Part shown: positions 44,956 through 60,117 of the stretch, in pieces
How positions within the stretch are numbered: the first letter of the stretch is position 1
Layout: the number at the start of each line of letters is the position of its first letter
NCBI GenBank assembly: GCA_050084515.1
Contig: CM114275.1
Location: forward strand, 9,734,001 to 9,798,000
Length of the DNA stretch: 64,000 bases
Source: Blasia pusilla
Lineage: Eukaryota; Marchantiophyta; Marchantiopsida; Blasiales
Direction of reading: 5' to 3'
The notes under the pieces: model-generated
Seen by the model: only the letters and a program-made list of their open reading frames with translations
Told to the model about the DNA's origin: nothing
The model's database searches: none
Translations under genes and position numbers: made by a program

Positions 44956-46260
44956 TCCTCAATATGGTCGCCAAAAATATAACGTCTATCGTTTGTTCAT
45001 CACACATCCCATAGCACTTCAGTTGATTACATTCATATTTGCATTCCATCATTCATGTGGACCCATGCATTGGGTCTCCAAGCAAGCTGCCCCCCGCGGC
45101 CCTCCTCCTTCCTTGAGTGGGTATTATATCCTTTCTTTAGTAAATTGGCAAGTTGTACATATTCCAAGAAGACCTGCCATTCATGTTTTTCTCTCTATGT
45201 ATATTCCATGGTTTCATATCTCTTTCGTTCTACTCTCCCTGTTTGATCCTCTAGCTATGTATGTCTCCCTCCCTCTTATTTCTCTCCCTCCCTCTTCATA
45301 GGTTTGTTTCCCTTTGCTCTCATTATCCTTTAGTAAAGGTAACCCTGCCATTTCACAAAGGCTACCCCTTTCGTGTCCATCTTCTCATCATGCTTCTTTT
45401 TGCGTGGTGTCATCTCTTTTAGTTTTGAGCCTTCTGTGGTTCCTTGCTGTAGGCCTTGTTATATGCCACTTCCGCTTCTTTATTTGCCACTATGGCTTTA
45501 TCTATGTGCCACCGCATACATGTTGTTGTTACATGCAGAAAATGTTTGATATTGTACTTGCCTTGTAGTTTCCCCCCTCTGGGTCCTCCCATTACAGTAC
45601 AATACATATGATTGGATTTCCATCGAATCTAACACCTTTGGATATAGTGGAACTTCATTGGGTAGTTTTGGTCTTTACTAGATTTGATATCTGGATCTTC
45701 ATTGAATCTTACACCTTGGTCTTTCATTGTGTGTGACACCTTGGTTCCAATAGAACTCAACCTCTTGTATTTGAAAAGTATGAGTGAACCTTTTCATGGT
45801 ACTCTAGGCATTGGGAGTCTTCGAACTTCCACTCTTTCCATTGGAAAGCCAAGTCTACTTCCTAATACTTTGGTTCTAGATTCTATATAATCTTGCCAAA
45901 TATTTAGTTCTTCGCATATCTGGTTTACCTATTGAGTTTGGTGGAACTTCCTATTCACCCAGAAGATTCACTTTTGCCTCTTCGGGTGGACTATCCTTCT
46001 TGCATTTCTCTCTTTGCTAATCTGGCCTACTCCAACTGTGTTTTAAGTCTTAATATTTTAGGGTTCTAGTTACATTTACATTTGACTCCATCTCTAAGGT
46101 CTATTTTGGAACCTTGAAAGACATATAACTCAAAATGGATCAAGGGTAAGAGAGACTAGCTAGAAGAAAGAGAAGAAATCTACAAAAGATAAAACATAGA
46201 GAAACAACGAAATACAAGAGTGGTAGAAGGTACAATTGACCTTTCAATGGATAGAATGAA
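44956..46260. other. Unrecognised DNA, T-rich, with loose internal repetition
   Basis: Stretches near 45,620-45,850 repeat phrases such as CATTGAATCTTACACCTTGG and CCATCGAATCTAACACCTTTGG at about 80-base distance, suggesting an old degenerate repeat. No gene is supported. Confidence 0.35.
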
Positions 46261-46267
46261 GTTCTAT

Positions 46268-46372
46268 CGAAGCCAAAGGTATCCTCATCCGGTAGACAGA
46301 TCCAAAGGTACCCTCTTTTGGTAGAAAGATCCTTAGGTACCCTCATCCAATGAAATCTAGAGGTACCATATA
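46268..46372. repeat. Short tandem repeat, ~30-bp unit, 3.5 copies
   Basis: The words AGGTATCCTCATCC, AGGTACCCTCTTTTGG, AGGTACCCTCATCC and AGGTACC recur every 29-31 bases, each followed by GGTAGAnAGATCC or its variant. No coding role is apparent. Confidence 0.7.
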
Positions 46373-46980
46373 ATTTCCAAAAGAAAAAATCAAGTAAGGA
46401 AGATCAAAAGGGATTAGGGAATGGAAGAAAGTAAAAGAGCCTATGGATAGAGAAGTTCCACCAAATTTGGAGGAACCAAACCTTGAGAAGCCAAAGGGAC
46501 AAGATCCAGAGCTTGAACATACCAACCGTGCCTCAAAGGATTAGATGAGGTGAAAAAGCACCCTCTACCATGGCCAAAATGGACAACACCACCTAGACAA
46601 AGCATCGGTGGAAAAAATACCCGCCGATGACAAGTGGCCCAAGAAAGTGCAGCAAACATGAGAAGAAATGAAAGAGGAGCATGATTGAAGAAGCATGGTG
46701 GAGATTCAACCACAAGAAAACCCGCCACCAGAAAAGAGCAAGATAATATACTTCAAAGGAACATCTATCCAAAAAAACGATAATAAATATAAAGGAGGAC
46801 AGACGTAGTAAGAGATGTGTGAAAAAGGACCACACACGAGCTTGCAAAGAAAACAACCCAGAACTAGGAATAGTAGTCAACATTCTTGTGGAAAGAAGCT
46901 CACATACGAGAGAGTGTGTGAAAAAGAGCAACATGGATATAGATAAGTGTAATACTTGCCACCTTCAAGTAGAGGATAGA
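46373..46980. other. Unrecognised intergenic DNA
   Basis: A-rich on the plus strand. Minus-strand frames of 60-113 residues are Leu/Phe-rich and unrecognised; composition alone explains them. Confidence 0.3.
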
Positions 46981-46983
46981 TAT

Positions 46984-47296
46984 CATGGTTTCATAAAAAA
47001 GGATAAGTTCGTCCCTAGGAAAAACATGGACGGGCAAGTTTGGGCATGTCCACGGACATGGATTGCAAAAGATGGGACCCACACTTTATAGCTCATGGTA
47101 TAAGGTAGGGCAAGAGCGGGCGGGGCAATAAGGGTAGAGGGAGTGGAGGGGGGGGAGGAAGAAATGAGAAAGTACGGATCATAGAGACAAGTGGGGTTGG
47201 GAAAAAAAAAAGGGGAAGGTAGGGCCTATAAGGACAAGTCGTTCCATAGGACGAACATAAGTTCATGGACAAAGACTTTGTCCATATGCAACCTTG
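46984..47296 (-). mobile_element. hAT-like miniature element, copy 3 (313 bp, reverse)
   Basis: Ends CATGGTTTCA and TGCAACCTTG. Flanks ATAGATAT (46,976-46,983) and ATAGAAAT (47,297-47,304) give an 8-bp duplication with one mismatch. The interior matches copy 2 (CATGTCCACGGACATGGATT, then GACTTTGTCCATATGCAACC at the right end). Confidence 0.87.
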
Positions 47297-47304
47297 ATAG
47301 AAAT

Positions 47305-49219
47305 ATCCAATCAAGGGGGACTCCTGGCTTGGAGATTGAATTTGCGTACTTCCATGAATGATGAAACACAATCACAATCAAAAGCAAAGAGAGGACTATG
47401 GGAAGTGTCATGTGTGTAAAGGAGATTTTGCATTTTTTATGACCCTACTAGAGATTGCATAGTTAATAGAGGACCATAGACTAGGAGCAGAAATTTTAGA
47501 AAAATGTTATTAAATTTCCGAGGAGGGCATAGAAATCCCCTACCAGAGGAGGAGATACCCTAGGGACCCCCCTCTTCCCCCCTTTGTGTTTGGATTGGTA
47601 CCCTTCCTCCTTCCTCTACGGGTCTAATTTCCCTAACACCTCCTTCGAATGATCGAAGAGATCGAATGGGGAGACAATAAATATTGTTTGATCAAGTGCA
47701 TAGATTTGCCTTAGCTAGGCTCAACAAGAGATAGAGAGGATTAGGTTGATGAAGGTCAGCCTACAGAAAAGAGATACTAAGAGGAGTGGATAATGCAATA
47801 CTTGTAATTTTTGATTGATTCAACAAGTTTGCACGACTCATTCTCACCTATTGACTTTTCCTTAATAGTTGGTAGCGATCTCATGGTCTATCAAGGAATA
47901 TTGTTTCAAATTGAGATTCAAAGTTCATCAATGCATTCTAGAAACATCTATTCAGATGGTTGAGGACTAAGTTGAGCTTTAACACATCTTGTCATCCTCA
48001 TATGGATGGATAAAAAAAGCAAATTAACTTGAGCATGAATCAATATCTAAGGAACTATATAAGTGTAGACCAAAAAGGTTGGATAAGTGGTTAAACATGG
48101 TTGAGTAAAGTTACAACTCGAACAAGCATTCTACAACCTTTCGGTCCCCTTTTCTTTTGGCTTATGGACATAAGCCAAAAAAGCCTCTTGACTTGGCCCT
48201 TTTGGAGGGTTCTAACTAGGCACAAATTAACATGCCAAGCAATGGTGGAGGGTTTTTTGGTGAAACTATGAGAATGTGAAAAACAAGAAACAGAGAGTCT
48301 TATGAAGGCTAGGATGTCACACTTTAGAATAGAATTAAGTACAAATTCTACTTGTTCGGATTCATTCCAAGGAGAAACTTGGAAGTAAATAGCCAATTCT
48401 TCTTCATAAAGGATTTTGACAACAAATACTGATTTAATCTTCTTTGTATCCTACTTCCATCATAGTTCTTAATAGAAAATATTCCTTCTTTGACATTTTT
48501 TGAATATTGAATGCATAGACTTCCGATCTCAATTCAAACCAAAAATCAAGGAGAGTTCTTTGGTAACAGGAAGGAAATTTTAGCCCTTTGGATGAAGTCT
48601 ATCAATGCTCACATTCCCTTTCCTGAATTTGATTCTCCAAGGGAAGTCTCAAGCATAAAAAAACTTTCCCTTTGACTTGATTACCACATATGATCTTGTC
48701 CTTGATCAAGTACTCTTACAAACTCAAATCTGTACTAACCACAAGATTCAAGTCGTAATGCTTCTAATCTTAAGACTCGTCAAACTGATCCTATGTATTT
48801 TCTCAATCACTCAAACCACCACCGTCTTAGGAGTACACATGCAACCCAAGGAATTCTCGAAAATTCAAATAATGAGATTGCAATGCATTATAAACAATGA
48901 CTCAAGATTGGAGGATCAAATTCTTTGATGAAGTCATCCCAAGGAAAATACGACCAAGGGAGTCTTCCTAGACGGAAAAAGTGAGAAAAGACCCACATTC
49001 CCTCAGTTGTAAGCTTAACCTAGCTCTTTTGTAGTCTTTCTGAAGAGTCACACCGCTTCAATTCCTACGTCTTCATAATTTTGATCCTATTCGCAACAAT
49101 CCTCTTCATAGCAATCCACTTCGCAACAATCTTCTCATGATTTCTTCCTTTATTCTAATTGGTCTATCTACTTAACTAGCCTATTACTCACAAAATTGGT
49201 CTTCCTTAATAATCCTTCA
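47305..49219. other. Unrecognised intergenic DNA
   Basis: No recognised gene or element. Frames such as 48091-48396 (-) lack motifs. Confidence 0.35.
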
Positions 49220-49227
49220 CCTAATGT

Positions 49228-49617
49228 CATGGTTACACAGAAACGAACATGTCCGGACATGCCCAGCCCGCACTCGAGCCCGCCTGGAGCCCGCACCCGT
49301 TGCGTGGCCCGCAGCCTAGTCACGGTACGGATTGGGCGCGGGTTCATGGTTTTCAAAAAATGGTATGCTAGACCAAATCATGGTCGAGCACACCAATTTT
49401 TTCCGACCAAAGCCTCGCAAGGCGGCCTCACATGGACCAAATCTTGGTCCAGCGGACTTATTTTTGCGAGCCCTGAGCCGGCGTGCGGGCTCATGGTGGG
49501 CCTCCAATCCGCACCGAGCCCGTCCCAAGCCGGGCTACGGGCCACACAACAGGTGCGGGCTCTGGGCTTGGATACTGGCTCAGGTGCAAACACAAACTTT
49601 GTCCATGTGCAACCTTG
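49228..49617 (-). mobile_element. hAT-like miniature element, copy 4, divergent GC-rich core (390 bp, reverse)
   Basis: Ends CATGGTTACA and TGCAACCTTG. Flanks CCTAATGT (49,220-49,227) and CCTAAAGT (49,618-49,625) give an 8-bp duplication with one mismatch. The right end CAAACTTTGTCCATGTGCAA matches the family. The core differs from the other copies: it is GC-rich with GAGCCCGC / GAGCCGGC words and TGGGCTTGG. It is probably a subfamily that has acquired or evolved another interior while keeping the ends. Confidence 0.78.
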
Positions 49618-49625
49618 CCTAAAGT

Positions 49626-52600
49626 ACTTGCTAATGTACAAAACTTTGTCTGCTAGATCTTTTTCAAGTTTCTTTGTAAGCAAGTTTTCCCCTCATTGAA
49701 GTACTTTTACTTCTTCACGCTGCAATTCTTAATATCTTCTTCATAACGTTAAATTCTTCCCTTTAATCGAGAATCTCTTCATAAAAAAATAAATCATATA
49801 CTCTCTTCATAACTTCTTCTTTATGTTGTAAGTAGAGAATTACATGAATACCCCCCTTTCTTGCACAACATCCACGCCAATAGGAAATTAATAATTAACT
49901 CTAATTCTCTTCAAGTTATTCTCCAATAGCTTTCTATCCGATGAAATTTTCTCAAAAACCCTTTTCAAAAAAATCTTGTTAATTCAATGATGACATATGC
50001 AACATTGAAGCATTTAAGAAATTATAGATAACCGTCACCATCTCTTAGGATAATATTAATTCCTAAGTTGTAGCACGCTGGTTATATCTTCTTCAAGATA
50101 TGAATTGAAATCTCATTGATTTTCCATGTATGAATTGGCTTGAGATGATATGAGATGCCTTTCCAAATATGGTCCCATTGCTTTATTTCATAAAATCCTC
50201 AATTATACTCATTCAATTAAAAGTCCTAAATTTTTAGTTGAAAGAAAGTAATCACACAGAAATAAGCGATGGGTTTCAATAAAAAAAAATGAGTGATGTG
50301 CCCTTCAATATTTGAATCTCTCGTGGAATGATATGCTCCTTCCCCACTTCTAAGTTCTTTGTATTCTTCATTCACAAATCACAATTCTCCTTCCAATTCA
50401 ATTTTTATTACCTCATGGCCTTAACATACTTAGAGCTTCATTCCCCTTCTCCTAGTATATTCTCCCTCCATATATCTTCTTGAAATCCAAACAAGCATAC
50501 GCTCTCATGAGGCCTATGTGCTCCATATTTCTCTTAGATACCCTAAATGAATCCATATGTTTAAATGTCCTTTCCCTCTTTAATGTTGCTACTCTCATTT
50601 GCTTCTTGTCAATCAATTAATAAAAGAATCCTTTCTTGAACTCTTGATTCATTTGAATCACCCATTGAGCAGCACACCAAAGCCAATAAATTTAAAAAAA
50701 ATAATGGCAAGAGATTCTATTTATTATGGTTGAATTCCAATCACCTTACATTGAACAAAAAGCCCAATCCATCGCATGTTCATATATTCTTAGGCATATA
50801 GTGTATTGGAAATCTTCTTCTTTCATATCCTTTATAGTCTATAATACTCACTTTCAAATTTGCATGGAATGTGAAAGTTTGTTCACCCAATTTGATCCTC
50901 CTTTTGAATCGGTTGGATTCACTCCTTCAAATTGTTTCTCCGACAACAATGCCAAGAAAAGTTTATCTTTATGTAACACTTAAAAATATACTTAAGTGAT
51001 TTTTTTCTTTATTAGATTCATTCTAAGGGGAAAGCAAGGAAAATACATGCGCTGTTACATGGACTTTGAGATGCAAGAGATATGACTTATGACTATTGGA
51101 AGTTTGGGCTCAAGAGCTGTTGTGACTAGAATGTGCTAGTTTTGCAATAAACTAATGCATAGTTGGAGGAGAGAATTTTTTTTAAGAAGTCCCTAAAAAT
51201 GATTAGTTTTTCATAATTTTAGGACATACGTCATGAGAAGATGCAAGGCATATAAGAGGAGAGCGGTTGGATTTGGATGAGCACCTACAACAAGACTAAG
51301 TGTTGGATGATTGGTGTTGGGGCTCCACCTAGAATTGGCAGGGAAATTTACTCTCTCTTAGGGCTTGAGGACATCCTACTCATAGAGTAATGAGAAAACT
51401 TAGTGTTTTAACCAAACGCATGTCAACGAAATACGTGAAAATTCTAGTGGACTCACAGTAGGATGGAAATGCAATAAAGTCTCATGAGTGAGACATGGTT
51501 GGAAAAGCAAGATGAGCTCATTAATGGGCATCTCATGTCCCTGAATGCATGGAGCTATTATATTGAAACTCCGCTAAAGGCAAATGCTTTGACCAAAAAT
51601 TTTGATCTACTGTAATAAAGTTTCATAGATACTCCTAAAGCGATAAGTTTACACATTTTGCGTGAACCATCGTGTTTGAGTGATAACCTCAAAATTAGGT
51701 TGAGATCCGCTCCTACAATATTAAACACAAATGTCCAAAACTTATAGACAAACTTTGTGTCCAAATTTGATACCAAATTACTTCATAAATATCAATCTTC
51801 GAAAATATTTTAAAAGAAAAGATGAGCTACCTCCAATGTTGTAGTTGTATTTTGAGTCATAATGAAAACTCCCATCTTTGAAAATAAATCTACCAATACC
51901 ATAATCAAACTTAAACCTTTTGATTGAGGCAGTCCCACGATGAAATCCATGGCAGCACTTTCCCTTGTTCCACTCGGAATTGGCAAAGGTTGAAGAATTC
52001 ATGGTGCCTTTCCATAGTTCGTTTGATTATTTTGACAAACCAAACACGATTGGAGATACTATATGGTATCCTTATCTTAAGATGGCCAATAGGAATATTT
52101 CTTAAGAATCTCCAAGCTCATAATGCACCTTGGGTGTCCCACCCAAGGTTCATCATGATGGACTTTGAGAACCTTGGTCCTTAAACTCTCAAGAATATAT
52201 ATATCCTTTGCTACTTACATTTCAGAATACCATCCATAAGTGTAATGTGCCTCACACTCTTCGCCTTCTTCAGAGCCTCTTGTCCTCATATGCATGTGTA
52301 CCATTGCACATGAGGACAAGTTTTTCAAGAACATGAATTAAGCATGATGCTTCTCATTCATTCACAAAGACCAAAACCTAGATGCACAATATGTCAAAGC
52401 TTACAATTCAACGCCCCTTTATTTCATTTTTTACCGCAAATTCCCTAAGATGTTTGCTCACATAAGCAACGCGGACCTCCACAAAGTCATAGATTTCATT
52501 CACATTTTCCATCCTACCCATCCAAAAAACCAGATTTGATGTGTTACACACTCAATAGCAACCAATCACTACTTGGGAATCACATTTTGTAAAGTAAGTT

Positions 52601-52670
52601 TCCAACAGACAACGTGCATCTCCCATGAAAATTACGTACAATGACAAGACACACCAAAATATTTTTATGA
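49626..52670. other. Unrecognised AT-rich intergenic DNA with one short hairpin
   Basis: No gene is supported. A hairpin with 16-base arms (CTTGTCCTCATATGCA, one mismatch) and a 10-base loop lies at 52,279-52,320, just outside the CACTA relic. Confidence 0.35.
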
Positions 52671-52673
52671 ACC

Positions 52674-53258
52674 CTAGGCATCGTTAAGTTCCTCTCCAAT
52701 CTCAGTGTTTCCTTCCCATATTTCCACCCTCATCAATGGGATGTACTGACTAATGACAATTGTGACAAGTTGAAATGCCCCATGGCCACCTAAACCGAAC
52801 TCCAACGTATTACTTAATACCCTTTGATTCCTCTCTTGCTTGTGACACACTACATGCCAATTGGGAAAGTCCTCCATGTCTAGGAAGAAGGCATGGTTCA
52901 ACTTGACTTGGGAACACCAAAAGTTTAGACCATTCTGGCATCATTTGCCTAAGGTTTGCTAGTAAAAAACATCACTATCTTGCTTCATCGTAGGTCTAGC
53001 CCCACACCAATCTAGTCACAACCAAGTCCATTTCATGAGAATGATAAGACTAGATGTGTTGCCATAGTCTAATTTCCATATGTTAGTTAGCTGTCTTATA
53101 TATCCCATTTCCATCCATCCCCTATCTTGGTCATTGCTTATTTGCTCGAATACAGATATCAACCTGGAACCGTATGTGACAAAATGACTGTCACTCTGAT
53201 CTAATACACGGAAGTGGTTTCCATAGGCTTGCATTCTCTTAAAAGCTAAAAGGGACAT
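52674..53258 (-). pseudogene. CACTA element: C-terminal transposase-associated (DUF4216-like) region
   Basis: The minus-strand frame 53258-53016 contains SDSHFVTYGSRLISVFEQIS, then GWMEMGYIRQLTNIWKLDYG and ILMKWTWL. This is the wording of the C-terminal region commonly annotated DUF4216 in plant CACTA (En/Spm) transposases. The frame 52901-52674 (DMEDFPNWHVVCHKQERNQR) continues it downstream. Stops and frame changes separate the two. Confidence 0.72.
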
Positions 53259-53682
53259 TTGAGGTGGAGCAGAAAGAAGGTAGACATCCCGGTCTATATC
53301 TAGGTGGAGTGCACTATGCTCTCGGATTGCCTCTAGAATCCATTATATGATTGATGGAAAGCCCCCTCCATGATCCACAACATGTGCACTTTTCTCCATA
53401 TCATATTTTATGTAGAGGTCATACCATTATAACCTAACCAATATCTGGTGAGCGATGACATCAAAATGAGATAATTACCCGGTGAAATACAACATGAGGC
53501 AGGCTCAAGTGAGGGAAGGTTTACTTACCGCCACCATGATTGCATTACACTAGTGTTTCAAAACACATATTCATGAGCCATTCGCCAAATATGAGGGCAA
53601 TTGCAAAGGGGAACCTTTGCCTTGAAGAACTTCACCTACTCCTTCATCTTCCTGAGCCTGCCAAATCCTAACCTTCACATGT

Positions 53683-54240
53683 TCAAATCCAACCATATAC
53701 TTTGTCACATATCCCAAGGTATTTTTCCAAAATGTAAACCATTGTTATGCTTGCCTGAGGCTTGTATCTTGTCATGATATGGTCTTTCAAGACTTTCATA
53801 AAACAATCCTGTAGAAACATACACCTAGTATAATCAGGCCCTTGCTGTCCTGGCTCTTCGACGACATGGATAATGAGATGAGTCATCACATCAAAGAAGG
53901 CAAGAGGAAAATATATCTCCAAATCACATAAAAGTTATGCCACATCATATTTAAGCTTGTCCACGCTTGTTGGATCCCATACCTTCAGACATATATGACC
54001 AAACACCTTGCAGTATTGCATGATTGCATTGCAAACCATCTTCTACATCAAACCCATCAGGCACACATGCAAAATCTGTTGCATAAGCACATGATAATTA
54101 TGTGTCTTCATACTGCCAAGTTTCTTGTTTTTTACATGCTTTTTGAAGGCACATTCATAACCGGTTGGAACTCTCAAAGATTGAAGCCTAGAAAGAAAAT
54201 TTTCCACTCTATGTTTGTGCAAACATAAGGTGCCTAGTAT
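53683..54240 (-). pseudogene. CACTA element: DUF4218-like region
   Basis: The minus-strand frame 53922-53683 contains EIYFPLAFFDVMTHLIIHVV, then RCMFLQDCFMKVLKDHI, characteristic of the DUF4218 region of En/Spm transposases. Upstream on the same strand (54,130-53,930), pieces such as LMQQILHVCLMGLM and CNAIMQYCKVFGHICLKVWDP continue the family sequence. This domain lies C-terminal to the transposase core in plant CACTA elements. Confidence 0.78.
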
Positions 54241-54854
54241 TTCTATACCTCATTGGGTCTTTTGTCATCCTCCTTCAATCACAATTGAGACTGTATTCTC
54301 CTTAATTGGAGATCCAATCACACTATTGCAGTGTCTTTCTCCCTAGAAGGGAAATTCAATAGGTTCTCGCATACATTTTTCTTGATGTGCATTACGTCTA
54401 GATTATGTTTGCTAGGGTCAAACTTCAGTTACACCACATATGAGAAACATGAGAAAACGCACATGAGAAACCACTAGCATAAATTCTTGAAAGCAAGAGG
54501 CGTTCATAAGAATAGACTTAGTTTACGATAGGATGGATGACATAGATTACCTGCTAGTAGTCCAACTCCACATCACATATGCTTTTTCTTTTCACACCAT
54601 ATCTCTGGTCCGGATCCCGTGGAGCATTTGGACCATATGGAGCATCCGTATCCTGTACTTCAACTCCTTGTTAATTGGTAATCCTCACTTGTGCCTCTTT
54701 CCATGTCGTACATTGTCTTATGGTGTCCCCAATCTAGAATCTGTTGTTTATTGAATCGTGGAGGTGGACCACTAAGCTCTCTTGCATTGTTGAATTGAAC
54801 TATATGTGATGCCCTATGTTTGTAAGGGTGATCTAGTAGGAGGAATAGATGATG

Positions 54855-56190
54855 TCAAAGGTATTTTATGCTCCTCAAGGGTCTAGAATGCTCACCATTG
54901 AAATTGGGATCACATGCTGTACAAGCCTTATACCCCATTGTGGCTTGGCTTGAAATCATGCCTTGGGCTGAATAATCTCCCAAACTGAATACCAATTGCG
55001 CTTGCACTCTAGATGGGTTTGGTCTCCCAACTCCTTGCACTATATGATACATCCAGACGCTTCGTACCACAAGAGCTTCAACTCATCCACAATAGGAGCT
55101 ATCCAAATGTCTATATTCTTGGAAAGAGCATACTATGGGCTTGGGATAAGAAAAACCAATAACACAAAAAACTTCTTTGTAGTCAACCAAGAAGGGAGGT
55201 TACAATTGAGCAGGGTTACATGCCAACAAGAACATACATTGTTCTTGTCTCGAATAGATTCACCCCATCGGTTGAGAGATCAACTCTCATATTCCTTATC
55301 TTGCTTGCAAAATTTCTCCACCTTTGGTCGATGAATCTCCATTAATGTTATGAGTCTCCAATATGTCACTGTAGGCCATCAATTCTCTTTTTCTTGAACA
55401 TTCAATTCATTAACTTTGAAAAAGTTGGGCTTCTATATATCCATTTCAACCTAGGAATGACTTCAAAATGGCAAAGTACCTTTGTAGGCAGGGTGGACTT
55501 CCCCATATTTCTATATCTTTGTTATCCACATATTGGGCAACTTGATTGGTTTGTATGCTCTCCTCTGAAGAGCACTTGGCCATCAGGGCATGCATGAATG
55601 GAAGTATAATTCAATCCAAGACTTGACAATAATTTAGTTGCCTCGTACTTATTGCTAAGAGTTGTGTCCCCCATAGGAAAGACAATTGTCTTCAAGAATG
55701 CTAATAACCTTGAAAAAATACAATTGGGACACCATGATTAGCATATATGTTCATCAACATGAGTACAAATCCCAACTTTGTCCACTTACAGCTAGGGAAT
55801 GCCCCTAGGCAACCCAAACATCCATCCTTGCTCCCCTCTTTTGTTGCTCAACCTCATCTACGTCGTCTCCTGCCTCTTGAGTTGCATCATGATTTCTTCC
55901 ATACTTTCAAAAATCTTCATAGAATGCATCAAGATCTTGGAAGATGTCACAAACCATTTGATGGACATCAATCCTATGATCAACATTGTCACCTCCAACA
56001 TAAACCCCATCATCAAGATTATTGTCTTTAAACTCCTAAAGTGTAGTGTCTGCCTCCTCTGGATCTTGGGCAACGAGGTTGCCCAATGCATATCCCAAGT
56101 ATTTTGCATGTCAGGCCGCATTGGCAATATCCAATACGGATCTCCACTCTTCATCAGATAAGTCCTCTTTGCCTCGAACTCCAAAACTCT
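54855..56190 (-). pseudogene. CACTA element: transposase core and N-terminal remnants
   Basis: The minus-strand frame 55070-54855 holds QLVFSLGDYSAQGMISSQAT followed by GYKACTACDPNF, corresponding to the 'xxNDFPAYGxLSGW...KACPxC' part of Transposase_21-type CACTA transposases. Frame 56184-55858 and the stretches between are degraded upstream parts. The transposase would bind the CACTA termini and move the element by cut and paste. No CACTA terminal repeats were found, so element ends are unknown. Confidence 0.65.
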
Positions 56191-56469
56191 CCTTTCTGGA
56201 TTCCTTCCATGTTTCTAAAGTTGAGTGAAAAAATTCCGCAAGGCTAGTGTGCGAGACCCATTACAAGTTGCACAAGGACATCTCATCCTTGCACTTCTAG
56301 ACTATGCCACTATGACTTGCTCACGTTTCCAAAGTTTGGAATCATGAGCTCTAATCCGTTCTGAATGTTCTAATCAAGGCTGCTCACTATATTAAATAGT
56401 TCTAGTGTAACCATCTTAGCAATGTCATAATTTTCAAGAGAGAGAATGTACTCATCAAGTTCCAATACA

Positions 56470-56545
56470 TGTCGTAGCCTTGCGACCATAGACCCCAAGC
56501 CCTAGTTGGACATTTTTTGGAGAGAGAGATAGAGAGAGGAGAGAT
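56470..56545. repeat. Dispersed repeat, second copy at 26,879-26,960
   Basis: GCGACCATAGACCCCAAGCCCTAGTTGGACA here matches ACGACCATAGACCCCGCGCCTTGGTTAGATA at 26,887 (in part), and both continue into GAGAGAGAGG-type sequence. The repeat is probably an element end; its extent is unknown. Confidence 0.5.
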
Positions 56546-58779
<2,234 letters not shown>

Positions 58780-59736
58780 AGACGCTTCAGTCCAAACTTT
58801 GGATGGGACCATAATTTCCGGAAACTTGAATACAAGAGGGTTTCTTACTAGAAAATTTAGTTTCTCAAATGCCTCCTAACACTCCTTTGACAATCATAAC
58901 ATTTTTTCTTTCCATGTCAAGTCATAGAGTTGTCTCGAAACCTTGGCAAAATCCTGGATGTATCTTCTATAGAAAGTCACAAATCCAAAAAATGAACTTA
59001 TCTTGGTCAAATTCCTTGGTGCTAGCCACAACTTGATAGTCTCAAGCTTGTGATGATTTGGTCATGTGCCTTCTCTTGTTAATGTGTGTTCCAAGAATTC
59101 CACTTCTTGGACTGTAAAGCAACACTTAGAAGGTTTCGCGAACACTTTGTTCTTCCTCAAACTCTCCAAGACTTCTTTGAAGAAAACCTCATGTTCTTCT
59201 TGGGTCTGTGAATATTTGAGGATGTCATCGAAGAACAAAAATATTCCCCTATCTAACAAATGAAAGGTAGTATTCATGAGAGTCATGAATGTAGTTGGCG
59301 TGTTAGTTAGTTTCAATGGCATCACTATGAAGTCATAAGATATGAATTTTTTCCTCATCGTGGTCTTATGTCTATCCCCTTCTTCCATTCAAATTTGGTA
59401 ATACCCTTGCCTTAGGTCAATCAAATATTTAGACTCCGCCACCGCATCACACAAGTCATTTTCCAAAGGCAATGGACACTTGGTCTTGATGGTATTTCGG
59501 TTTAATGCCCTATAATCCACACACAAGCGCATAAACCCATCCTTTTTCAAGATGAAAAGGGAAGGGGCTCCGAACGCTAACTTACTTTGTCGAATGAACC
59601 CGCTTTCCTGCAATGCCTTAATGTACTCATACATGAGTTTCCTTTCTTGGGGAGTCATCCTCCATAGGTTCCTCAAGATCAGGTTTGTTCTGGGTTTGAG
59701 TTCAATCTTATGATCCACGTCCCGCTTAGGAGCCAA
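58780..59736 (-). pseudogene. pol: Element H: reverse transcriptase of a chromovirus-like gypsy, degraded
   Basis: Minus-strand frame 59736-59389 starts RT (WRMTPQERKLMYEYIKALQE, then GFIRQSKLAFGAPSLFILKK and RLCVDYRALNRNT). Frame 59388-59062 continues with TTFMTLMNTTFHL and the catalytic box FFDDIL, a YxDD variant with both Asp kept. Further, 59,040-58,790 reads FFGFVTFYRRYIQDF and then EAFEKLNFL..NPLVF, the RT connection. The wording is that of plant Tekay/Reina-type chromoviruses. RNase H and integrase are not recognised, so the element is truncated or decayed. Confidence 0.8.
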
Positions 59737-60117
59737 CCCTTTTGGAAGGTCCTCGGTTCACACATCCTTGAAACCAATCCAAGATTTTCCACACGCTAGG
59801 CGTAAGATTTACTTTTAGTCCTCCTTTAGTGGTTCATCATCCAATTTCTTTGATATGTCGGCTACACTTTACAAAGCATATGGGAGAGATACCATCATGC
59901 AAGTAATTACTCCAACCCCTGCCTCATAACCGCTTCCGATTGTGAAGGGAAATTCTATTGCCGCACTGCTTGGGCTAGTTAACTCCTCAACTTTCACCAT
60001 GACTCCCCAACATTGGAACCCATCCTTCGGATCCTTTTCCAATTTCTTGGCTAAAATCAAGTGAGCAATGTGCTTTACTTGATGAATCCTCAAAATTAGA
60101 GGATGCAAATTTGCGCT

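Noticed and set aside
44563-45052. Minus-strand frames of 129 and 151 residues
   Set aside because: They cross a hAT-like miniature element; similar frames appear in the other copies because of shared repeat sequence.
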